Source: Toxorhynchites rutilus septentrionalis (taxonomy: Eukaryota; Arthropoda; Insecta; Diptera; Culicidae). From it: 64,000 nucleotides of DNA. Of this stretch, positions 1 to 8,633 are shown in pieces. The stretch is taken from the NCBI RefSeq assembly GCF_029784135.1, contig NC_073746.1:302943455-303007454 (forward strand), written 5' to 3'. Position numbers and translations under genes: made by a program. The notes under the pieces were generated by a model. It had not been told where the DNA came from, did no database searches, and saw only the letters and a list, made by a program, of their open reading frames with translations. The first letter of the stretch is position 1, and every line of letters begins with the position of its first letter.

Positions 1-92
1 TAAATTTTTATGTTTGCATTGAAAAGTATGAAACAAATTTTTGAAAAAAAATTCATTGAAAAAAGATTGAAAATTGAGTTTTCTTAAAACTC

Positions 93-475
93 TGAAAAAT
101 ATATATGAATAGCACTTACAATTTCCAATAAGTCAATCGGAATACATCGGAAGATGGTCACTTTTACAGGAAAAAAGTTTTTCGAACTTTGAAAAATTAC
201 TATTAATATCTATTTCGTAACATTATTATGTATAAATTATCGCGATTTACATTCTCTGCTAATTTTTTCAATTTAGAAATATGTCAAGAACATGCCAAAT
301 GTTACGAGTAAAACGTAACTTTTCAGAAGTACCATACAAAAATGCTAAAACAAAAATCAAAGAAAACATGAAAAAGTTTGTTGTTAAAAAAACTTTTTCC
401 CTGTAAAAGTGCCCATCATCCGATGTATGGACGACTTGTTGGAAATTGCAAGGGCTATTCATATATATTTTATTG
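93..475. repeat. Inverted-repeat (foldback or MITE-like) element
   Basis: The stretch around 93-186 returns in reverse complement around 385-475, sharing a tatatatgaatagc edge, a caatttccaa block and a cacttttacagg block. Identity by eye is roughly 80 percent, with a spacer of about 200 bases. A related sequence with the same tatatgaatag and catgaaaaagtt blocks occurs at 25740-25860, so this is probably a dispersed family. No coding capacity and no clear target duplication are visible. Confidence 0.5.
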
Positions 476-1639
476 AGAATTTTTGAAAAATATATTTTTG
501 AGAAAAAATTATTTTAATTTGTAACTATTTTTTTATTTATATTCATTTATATTTTTTTAATGAAAATACAAACAATTTCCTACATTTCATCCATGACAAT
601 TCATTACAGTTAAATTGAATAAAATAATATATTTTATTAAACTATTAATCAATATAAAAATCTCAAGAATTGTCTCAATGGAAATCACGCGTTCTGATTG
701 GTCGATTCGCCTGGGAAAATCGGCGTTGCAAATATTTGCATGTCGTAGGAATTTTTGTACCGCTAGTTAGGTGAGTGATGATTAATTCTAGGAAAAAAAA
801 AATTATTAATCTTGAACTTTAGTGTTGGTTCCTTCGCGAAGTTTTATATTGATGACCGAACATGCGATTGTGTTAGAAATTACTTCTAATATGAAACGAT
901 TTATTTCAATAAATAAAAATAAATAAATAAAAACCAATGCGAGTTCCCGCTCAAGAACGGATCGTTCGATTTGAGACACTGTTTGTTTTATTGCGTTTAT
1001 CATTACCCAAGGAAAGTTCGGGTGTCGAGAAGTGAAAAAGTAAAGGAATATTCGAAAATGTGATTTTCCCTTTGTTCTACACATCGTATAATGTGTTGTT
1101 AGTCCCATTGAAATTTGCATTGAGGCATATATCAAAGAAAATTATGAAAGAACTCACCAATGTAATATAAGATAATTATCATTATCAAACACAATTATCA
1201 ATTTATTTCACCACAAGAATGAACATGTTGCTTTATTATGAAGATACATGTTTGAATTGGAAAAGTTGATTTTCTCTCCTTTTTTTTATATTCTGAGCAG
1301 AGATGCCAAACATCCTGATTTTTCAGGATTTCTGAAATGACATAACATACATAATACATAACATGGAACATAAACATAAAAAAGTTCAGAATAGACTAAA
1401 TGATTGGTCTTTATTTCGTTAATTATTTATTCCGAAGCAATTCACGTTATTGAAAGTACTATGTCGACATTTATTAAACTTTGAAGTTAACGTAAAAGAA
1501 AGATTCTCTATCAGATTGGCACGCTCGAATACAGTTTATTTTTTATATCTTGAAAGAAAATGACTTGGTGTTTTTTGAATGTTTAAAACACGTAGTGCAT
1601 TTATTCCACATGAAAATCCATTATGATTTTTGCTTCACT
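476..1639. other. AT-rich non-coding DNA, nothing assigned
   Basis: No coding region, RNA gene or repeat boundary could be supported here. The short open frames have no recognisable domain. Confidence 0.4.
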
Positions 1640-2200
1640 ATGACAGAAAATGAAGCTCAATGTCGTGAACGCCAATTGAATGAATGAACATTGAGGATAA
1701 TTTTGCTTTCTTTCACTCTAAAATCCAGTTCGTGCCGCCATTGATCCACCGTTGATGAGCATCTGGTGAAGCTTGGCCTTGGTAATTCTTTACGATATGT
1801 AGGTTCCACACAATTTGATTGAAATATCTTCATTAGACTGCATTTCAATCTGCGACTCGCTTCAAAAACGCAACGAAAATGCCGTTTTGAAGAGTGACGG
1901 TTGATGAAAATGGATAATTTACAATCATTTTGTTCGACAAAAAAGATATACGCGAAATAAACAGCCTTAAACTAACCCAAAAGTCGGTCTTCAGCCGAAG
2001 AAAGTCATGCTCTGTGTCTGGTGCGATTGTACAGTTCTGTACAACAACTTTCTACTAAGTAACCAGTCGATAAATTCCCATAAGTACTGCTAGCAACTGG
2101 ACAAATTGAAGGCAGCGATCCAGAACAAACATCGTGAATTAGTCTATGTGATAGGCGTAATCTTCACATGACGCCAACGCAAAACTTCATGTCTCGATTA
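1640..2200 (+). pseudogene. Decayed mariner (DD34D-type) transposase fragment
   Basis: Reading in shifting plus-strand frames, pieces match the order of a mariner transposase. First comes an STVDEHLVKLG-like end of the helix-turn-helix (about 1757-1785). Then come VPHNL, an ISICDSLQKRNEN block (about 1843-1882), PKKVMLCVW (about 1998-2023), LDKLKAAIQ and a DANAKLHVS block in place of the DNARPH motif (about 2172-2200). Stops and frameshifts are frequent, for example a TAG where the family has a tryptophan before VPH. Known of the family: a cut-and-paste transposase acting in the nucleus on TA sites. Terminal repeats were not found, so the limits are approximate. The copy is clearly dead and old. 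Confidence 0.7.
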
Positions 2201-2522
2201 ATTACATAATAAAATATTGTGCGTTTGCAGTTGTACGGATGTAAATTGATAATTTGACTCGTGATGAAAATTTTGGCCCAAATAGAATGATTACGAGGCA
2301 AGCCCGTATAACATTCATCGTAAAAAGGCCACATTTGATAATGCTCTGATTTTTATTGAAGTTTTGTTTATTCATGCAATATAATATCGACGATAAAGTT
2401 CGTCGCACACAGGAAGAGTTCAATATGAAGAATTAAAAAAAAAACTAATTTAATGGATAGTTAAAGAATGGAGATGAATAGAAAAGAATTTAATCAAAAC
2501 GGAATGCACAATATTTCAGAAC

Positions 2523-2533
2523 AAGGTCATGAT
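2523..2533. repeat. Left target-site duplication of the full-length LINE
   Basis: AAGGTCATGAT is repeated at 8623-8633 directly after the A-tail. The two copies are identical over 11 bases; the leading AA could also belong to the tail, which leaves at least 9 certain bases. Confidence 0.8.
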
Positions 2534-3027
2534 AGCATTGGTTCGACAACTCGCAAGCAGATCGGACAAGTTTTTAATCGATCCAACAAAGGTGTTTTTT
2601 TCACATCGAATAATAGTGTTCTTTTTCACCGGTTGCGCTTGCGAGTGGAGCGAAGTTTAAAGTGGTGCGCGCTGAGGATCCAAATCAGACACATTCATCA
2701 CACACGCCACACAGCCGCGGCAAGTAGAAATTTATTTTTCTTTTGTTTCCCTATCATTCCTTCTTCCTTCTGTGCACGATTTACACCATTGTTCAACTTT
2801 GTGTTAACCAAATCGGCAAACGTTGGCATTAGGGGTGATCATTATTTCTTATATACCGTTGAACTTTTATTGGAATTTTTTTTCATTTTATCATTTTATT
2901 TAACATAAAATAAATTGAATTTAATATTCGCATCATAACCCTATAAAAAATATTTTTTTCACTTATTTATTTATTTTGATTATCATTATATTCTGTTCAT
3001 ATCGAACAGTTGACCGATTTTTTTGAT
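2534..3027 (+). promoter_or_regulatory. LINE 5' UTR, presumed internal promoter
   Basis: This is the segment between the left target duplication and the ORF1 start codon. LINEs of this group usually carry an RNA polymerase II promoter inside the 5' UTR; no specific box was identified, so promoter function is inferred from position. An open frame at 2468-2908 crosses the insertion junction and is therefore chance. Confidence 0.45.
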
Positions 3028-4422
3028 ATGGCTGAGGGCGGGAAGGATCCCCCATCGACGCTATTGAATATTTCCGATACCGATCCTCCTCCTGAAGAGC
3101 AGGAAGATGAAGCTGAAGTTGAGGAAGAAACTTCTGTATATGAAGTTGGAAGTTCCGAAGATGAGGACATTGACGAAAAACAGGATTTTCGTCCAAAAGA
3201 ATACCATGAAGGCTCCAAAGGCCCATTCATTGTATACTTTAGACGAAAATCTAAACCTCTCAATGTCATTCGTATCTCGAAGGAACTTACTCAGAAGTTT
3301 TCTGCAGTTACCGAGATTACACGGATGGGGCCAGACAAACTACGAGTTGTCGTCTCAAGCAGGACCCAAGCGAACGAAATCACGCGCTGCGACCTCTTTG
3401 CGATTGAGTATCGCGTATACGTGCCCTGTTGCAACGTCGAAATAGACGGCGTAATAACCGAAAAGGGTTTGACTCGAAAAGAGATTATCGATGGTGTCGG
3501 TCGCTTCAAGAACTCTTCACTAAAAACTGTGAAGATTCTTGCATGCGATCGACTGAAATCTGTGTCACAAAAAAATGACAAAAGGGTTCTCAATCGGACA
3601 AACTCTTTTCGTGTGACTTTTGAGGGTTCCGCCCTTCCAAACTACGTTGCAATAGGTGCACTTCGTTTACCTGTTCGGTTGTTTGTACCCCGGGTAATGA
3701 AATGCAACAAATGTATGCAACTCGGTCACACGGCCGCCTATTGTTGCAACAAAAAACGTTGCGCAGATTGTGGAGAGAGCCATGATGAGAATCCTTGCGC
3801 GAAAGAGCACAAGTGTCTTCATTGCGGCGGGACTCCTCATGATATTATTCAATGCCCGGTGTACAAACAACGAGGGGAAAAAATCAAGCGTTCCTTAAAG
3901 GAACGTTCCAAGCGGACTTATGCAGAAATGCTTAAGAGTTCCGTTCCAACGACTCAGGACAATCCCTACTCCATTCTGCAGAACGACGAGCCTGTTGCTG
4001 ACGCTCCCAATGCAGGAAGTTCCGGTACATCGCAGGGTGCCGTCAGGAAAAGAAAAATTACTTCTTTTCCTTCACTCCCCAGAAAGACGACCGAAACTTC
4101 CCAAGTTGGAATGAAAACTCGAATTGAACGTGCTGAGAATAGACCGAAGCAAGTACCTCCTGGTTTAAGCGGTTCTTCTACGCACCAGGGGTCCTCAGCA
4201 CTTCTCGGAGCAGCACCCACCCGGTCTGTTCCATTTTCGCGGTCGAGGCAACAGCCACAATCTGGTTTGCTTGCGCTTTCTGACCTGGTGGACAACATTT
4301 TAAATGCTCTAAATATAAATGACCCTCTTAAAAGCATAGTATTATGTTTGCTTCCGATTGTGAGAACATTTTTGAAAGAAAAATGTGGTTTTTTAGCAGC
4401 GTTCATTTCCCTCGATGCCTGA
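3028..4422 (+). CDS. LINE ORF1: gag-like nucleic-acid-binding protein with zinc knuckles
   Basis: Product of 464 residues. Known of the family: it binds element RNA and forms the ribonucleoprotein that is retrotransposed. After an acidic N-terminal tail (about residues 18-45) comes an RRM-like region with basic and hydrophobic alternation. Three cysteine-histidine fingers follow: CX2CX4HX4C at 226-239, CX2CX3HX4C at 245-257, and CX2CX4HX4C at 263-276. A lysine/arginine-rich stretch follows near 280-295, and the C-terminal third is serine/proline-rich and probably disordered. The frame is open upstream to about 3010, but the first ATG is at 3028 with G at -3 and +4. The stop overlaps the ORF2 start by 8 bases. 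No internal stop or frameshift is seen. Decayed homologues lie at 17942-18469, 19563-19826 and 20900-21396. Confidence 0.88.
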   Translation: MAEGGKDPPSTLLNISDTDPPPEEQEDEAEVEEETSVYEVGSSEDEDIDEKQDFRPKEYHEGSKGPFIVYFRRKSKPLNVIRISKELTQKFSAVTEITRMGPDKLRVVVSSRTQANEITRCDLFAIEYRVYVPCCNVEIDGVITEKGLTRKEIIDGVGRFKNSSLKTVKILACDRLKSVSQKNDKRVLNRTNSFRVTFEGSALPNYVAIGALRLPVRLFVPRVMKCNKCMQLGHTAAYCCNKKRCADCGESHDENPCAKEHKCLHCGGTPHDIIQCPVYKQRGEKIKRSLKERSKRTYAEMLKSSVPTTQDNPYSILQNDEPVADAPNAGSSGTSQGAVRKRKITSFPSLPRKTTETSQVGMKTRIERAENRPKQVPPGLSGSSTHQGSSALLGAAPTRSVPFSRSRQQPQSGLLALSDLVDNILNALNINDPLKSIVLCLLPIVRTFLKEKCGFLAAFISLDA

Positions 4423-7400
4423 TTCAGTGCAAGAGGTCAAGGATTTGACCACTGTAATACAGTGGAATTGCAGAAGCATCATCCCTAAACTAGATCAATT
4501 TAAATTTTTAGTTCATAGTTCTAACTGTGATGTATTTTCCCTCTGTGAAACATGGCTTTCTTCAGCCGACGAGCTGAATTTCCACGATTTCAACATTATT
4601 CGCCTCGATCGAAATGACTCGTTTGGTGGCGTACTATTGGGGATTAAAAAATGTCACTCCTTCTATAGAGTCACTCTCCCATCGATGATAGGCATTGAAG
4701 TTGTCGCTTGCCAGACACAAATCAATGGCAAAGACTTCTGCATTGCCTCGATATATATTCCTCCAAGAACCATGGTCGGCCGCCATCAGTTTTTTGATAT
4801 CATCGCGGCATTGCCGGAGCCGCGGCTAATCTTAGGTGACCTCAACTCCCATGGAACAGCATGGGGGTCACTCTACGATGACAGCCGTGCCACGTTGATT
4901 TATGATCTGTGCGACAACTTCAACATGACAGTTTTAAATACAGGGGAAGCAACTAGGATAGCCAACCCTCCTGCACGGGCAAGTATGCTAGACATATCAC
5001 TTTGCTCTTCTTCATTATCCCTGGATTGCACGTGGAAGGTAATCCAAGATCCCCACGGTAGTGATCACCTGCCAATAATTTTATCGATCGCCAATGAATC
5101 AGGTTCTCGTGAGTCAGTCGATATTGCGTATGACCTCACGAAAAATATTGACTGGAGAAAATTTGCAGAAATAATATCTGAAGCACTTGTTTCAATGCAT
5201 GAACTTCCTCCACTCGAAGAGTATAACTTTATATCGAGTTTGATTTACGAAAGCGCACTTCAAGCTCAAAAGAAACGTGTTCCTGCTACCACTTTCCGAC
5301 GTCGTCCTCCATCACTTTGGTGGGACAAGGAGTGCTCAAAGGTCTACCTTGAAAAATCATCCGCTTTCAAAAAATTCAGGAAAACTGGATTAGTGGAATG
5401 GTTTCGAAAGTACCAAGCTCTAGAAGCCAAACTAAAAGGTCTGATTAAAGCAAAAAAGCGTGGATATTGGCGGAAGTTCGTCAATGGTTTGTCAAGGGAG
5501 ACAGCTATGAGCACTCTTTGGAATACGGCTAGGAGAATGCGTGGCCGGAACCATACAAATGAAAGTGAGGAATACTCTGACCGTTGGATTTTCAAATTTG
5601 CAAGAAAGGTTTGTCCCGATTCCGTTCCTGCACAAAACGTCGTACGCGACATTCCGCTCCAAGGCGATTATGAGAATTTTTCGATGGTAGAATTCTCAAT
5701 TGCACTTCTCTCATGTAACAATTCAGCTCCGGGGTCGGACAAGATTAAATTCAACTTATTGAAGAATCTTCCCGACTTGGCAAAACATCGTTTGCTGAAC
5801 TTGTTCAACAAGTTTCTGGAGCTGAATATAGTCCCGCATGACTGGAGACAAGTGAGAGTGATAGCCATACGGAAACCCAACAAGCCGGCTTGCGATCACA
5901 ATTCGTATAGGCCGATTGCAATGTTATCCTGTATTCGTAAATTGTTAGAGAAAATGATTCTACTTCGTTTGGACAAGTGGGTTGAAACGAACAATTTGCT
6001 GTCAAATACGCAGTTTGGCTTCCGCCGAGGTAAAGGAACGAACGATTGTCTCGCGCTGCTATCTTCTGAAATCCAAATCGCATTTGCTCGCAAAGAACAA
6101 ATGGCTTCCGTTTTTCTCGATATCAAAGGGGCATTTGATTCAGTTTCCATGGAAATTCTCTCAGAGAAACTTCATAATCGTGGACTTTCACCAATTCTGA
6201 ATAATTTCCTGTACAATTTACTCTCAGAAAAGCACATGTTTTTCAATCATGGCAGCTTGAAATCTTCTCGTTACAGTTTTATGGGCCTCCCACAAGGCTC
6301 CTGCCTAAGCCCCCTCTTGTACAGTTTTTACGTCAATGATATAGATGATTGTCTAACTAGAGATTGCACGTTGAGACAACTTGCAGACGATGGAGTTATT
6401 TCCATCACGGGTACTAATCCCGCCGTTCTGCAAAATTCCTTGCAAGATACCCTGAACAACCTGTTCAAGTGGGCTCTCAAGCTGGGTATCGAATTCTCTA
6501 CGGAGAAAACTGAAATGGTCCTTTTTTCTAGGAAGCACGAACCCGCCCAATTCCAGCTTCACCTATCCGGCAAAACGATCAAGCACTCGATGTTTTTCAA
6601 ATACCTTGGAGTATATTTTGACTCTAAATGTACCTGGGGAATACACATTGCGTATTTGAAACAGAAATGCCAGCAAAGAATCAATTTTCTCCAAACAATA
6701 ACCGGAACATGGTGGGGTGCCCATCCAGGAGACCTCATTCAGTTATACAAAACAACGATATTATCAGTGTTAGAATATGGCAATTTTTGCTTCCGATCAG
6801 CTGCCAGGATTCATATTCTCAAGCTGGAGAGAATACAATATCGTTGCTTGCGTATAGCCATGGGGTGTTTGCATTCGACACATACGATGAGTCTCGAAGT
6901 TTTGGCAGGAGTACCCCCGCTTACTCTTCGGTTCACAGAATTATCCTACAGATTTCTCATCCGTTGCAAGATCATGAATCCATTGGTGATTGATAACTTC
7001 GAAAATCTACTCCAACTGACTCCTCAGTCAAGTTTTATGTCTCTATACCATGAGTACCTTACCCATGAAGTGCACCCTTCACCGGGCATCTCCAACCAAG
7101 TTTGCTTCCCATACTTTTGCAATTCCTCTGTCAATTTTGATCTGTCCATGCGACAAAAGATCCATGGAATCCCAGATCATCTACGCTCCGATTACATTCC
7201 GGAGATATTTTCGGCAGAATATGGGAAAGTTAGATCTGATAAAATGTTCTTTACTGACGGTTCATGCATAAACGGGTCCACTGGCTTCGGCATCTTCAAT
7301 GAAAATTCCAGTGCCTCTTTCAAACTCAAAGATCCTTGTTCCGTGTATGTCGCTGAACTGGGTGCGATATATTACGCATTAGGGATCATTGAAACATTGC

Positions 7401-8095
7401 CCATCGACCACTATTTTATTTTTTCAGACAGTCTCAGCTCAATAGAGGCAATCCGCTCAATGAAAGTTGATAAACGCTCATCTTATTTCCTAACAAGAAT
7501 AAGACATCTATTGAGTGTTTTGGTCGAAAAATTATTCAAGATTACCTTAGCATGGGTTCCCTCTCATTGCTCGATTCCGGGGAATGAGAAAGCGGACTCG
7601 CTAGCTAAGGTGGGCGCTTCAGAAGGCACACTTTTTGAAAGGCAAATTACTTATAACGAATTTTTTCACATTCCTCGTCAGGACACACTCGTTAGTTGGC
7701 AGCGCATGTGGAGTGAAGATGAGTTCGGTCGTTGGTTACACACGATTATCCCTAAGGTTTCGACGAAAGCTTGGTTTAAGGGATTGAATGTCGGTCGTGA
7801 TTTCATTCGCGTGATATCTCGGCTTATGTCCAATCACTACAACCTAAACGCGCATCTCTATCGAATTGGGCTCGCAGCAAACAATCTTTGTGATTGTGGC
7901 GATGGCTACCACGACATCGAGCATATTGTCTGGTCGTGTATCCGGTTCCATGCTGCTCGCTCTCAGCTCTCTAGAGCACTGAGAGCAAAAGGCAGACAAT
8001 CGGATATCCCCGTCCGGGATATCTTAGGTAGCCGTGATCCTGATCTTCTGCTTCATCTATACCTGTTCCTCAGGAACGCCGATGTCAACGTTTAA
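4415..8095 (+). CDS. LINE ORF2: endonuclease, reverse transcriptase, RNase H polyprotein
   Basis: Product of 1226 residues; by family it nicks target DNA and primes reverse transcription there. The N-terminal APE-type endonuclease shows N18 (QWNCRS), E45 (CETWL), GDLN near 141-144 and SDH at 216-218. The reverse transcriptase spans about 470-760, with motif A aspartate near 569 (FLDIKGAFD) and a catalytic LADDG at 656-660; the usual aromatic residue before ADD is leucine-alanine here. RNase H spans about 940-1065 with D948 (FTDGS), E981, D1005 and H1051/D1061 all present. A C-terminal CX1CX9HX4C-like cluster sits near 1159-1175. The ATG at 4415 lies inside ATGCCTGA, which also ends ORF1, suggesting termination-reinitiation. 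The frame is uninterrupted and of normal length for the clade. Confidence 0.92.
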   Translation: MPDSVQEVKDLTTVIQWNCRSIIPKLDQFKFLVHSSNCDVFSLCETWLSSADELNFHDFNIIRLDRNDSFGGVLLGIKKCHSFYRVTLPSMIGIEVVACQTQINGKDFCIASIYIPPRTMVGRHQFFDIIAALPEPRLILGDLNSHGTAWGSLYDDSRATLIYDLCDNFNMTVLNTGEATRIANPPARASMLDISLCSSSLSLDCTWKVIQDPHGSDHLPIILSIANESGSRESVDIAYDLTKNIDWRKFAEIISEALVSMHELPPLEEYNFISSLIYESALQAQKKRVPATTFRRRPPSLWWDKECSKVYLEKSSAFKKFRKTGLVEWFRKYQALEAKLKGLIKAKKRGYWRKFVNGLSRETAMSTLWNTARRMRGRNHTNESEEYSDRWIFKFARKVCPDSVPAQNVVRDIPLQGDYENFSMVEFSIALLSCNNSAPGSDKIKFNLLKNLPDLAKHRLLNLFNKFLELNIVPHDWRQVRVIAIRKPNKPACDHNSYRPIAMLSCIRKLLEKMILLRLDKWVETNNLLSNTQFGFRRGKGTNDCLALLSSEIQIAFARKEQMASVFLDIKGAFDSVSMEILSEKLHNRGLSPILNNFLYNLLSEKHMFFNHGSLKSSRYSFMGLPQGSCLSPLLYSFYVNDIDDCLTRDCTLRQLADDGVISITGTNPAVLQNSLQDTLNNLFKWALKLGIEFSTEKTEMVLFSRKHEPAQFQLHLSGKTIKHSMFFKYLGVYFDSKCTWGIHIAYLKQKCQQRINFLQTITGTWWGAHPGDLIQLYKTTILSVLEYGNFCFRSAARIHILKLERIQYRCLRIAMGCLHSTHTMSLEVLAGVPPLTLRFTELSYRFLIRCKIMNPLVIDNFENLLQLTPQSSFMSLYHEYLTHEVHPSPGISNQVCFPYFCNSSVNFDLSMRQKIHGIPDHLRSDYIPEIFSAEYGKVRSDKMFFTDGSCINGSTGFGIFNENSSASFKLKDPCSVYVAELGAIYYALGIIETLPIDHYFIFSDSLSSIEAIRSMKVDKRSSYFLTRIRHLLSVLVEKLFKITLAWVPSHCSIPGNEKADSLAKVGASEGTLFERQITYNEFFHIPRQDTLVSWQRMWSEDEFGRWLHTIIPKVSTKAWFKGLNVGRDFIRVISRLMSNHYNLNAHLYRIGLAANNLCDCGDGYHDIEHIVWSCIRFHAARSQLSRALRAKGRQSDIPVRDILGSRDPDLLLHLYLFLRNADVNV

Positions 8096-8622
8096 TGATT
8101 TTTCCTTCGTTGTGTCCCTGTTTCGTATCCCTCCTATTCGATCTATAAACTTTTACTTAGTCGCGGCAATACATACACACACTCTTTACAGATACACGGG
8201 CCAAAGGTTGTGCAATCCACTGATGATTCAACAAAAGCCAAAGGTTGTACCGCTCATGACAACTCTACACGAGCTGATGATTGCGCCGGCTAGTGACCCT
8301 TCTATCCTGGATTCCTCGAGAAGACGCACCACGCTAGATATGGGGTACAGACTAGGGGGGCGTTGCTGATTAATGGTCAGCTGCATCCCAATAGGAAGTA
8401 TCCCGTGTCGGGCACAGGTACAGATCATTGAAGACAGCAACATCACAATTACGAAAACACTTGTAATACTAACCTCGAGCCAACCGCGAGTAATCGGTTA
8501 CATATTACTAACATAGTTATAGGGCAAACATTGTCGAAATATTGAACTCCCGGCCCCGTCAGGTTGACGCCATATGAGCCTTAATAAAAATATATATTTT
8601 GGATAAAAAAAAAAAAAAAAAA
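8096..8622 (+). terminator. LINE 3' UTR with poly(A) signal and A-tract
   Basis: AATAAA lies at 8583-8588, and the A-run of about 20 begins near 8605. The 3' end directly precedes the right target duplication. The 3' UTR is presumably the template end recognised by the reverse transcriptase. Confidence 0.75.
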
Positions 8623-8633
8623 AAGGTCATGAT
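8623..8633. repeat. Right target-site duplication of the full-length LINE
   Basis: AAGGTCATGAT matches 2523-2533 exactly. Confidence 0.8.

Larger units (their letters stand above)
2534..8622 (+). mobile_element. Full-length I-clade non-LTR retrotransposon (LINE)
   Basis: The element has a roughly 490-base 5' UTR, ORF1 with three zinc knuckles, ORF2 with endonuclease, reverse transcriptase and RNase H, a roughly 500-base 3' UTR, a poly(A) signal and an A-tract. It is bounded by an 11-bp direct duplication. The APE-type endonuclease, the RNase H domain and the CCHC-bearing ORF1 place it in the I group (I or a near relative). Both ORFs are open throughout and the duplication is undecayed, so the insertion looks recent and possibly competent. 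Two decayed relatives lie at 14995-21396 and 30940-32280 on the other strand. Confidence 0.88.

Noticed and set aside
2468..2908. 146-codon plus-strand open frame
   Set aside because: It crosses the LINE insertion junction at 2533/2534 and lies in the 5' UTR, so it cannot be an ancestral gene and shows no domain.
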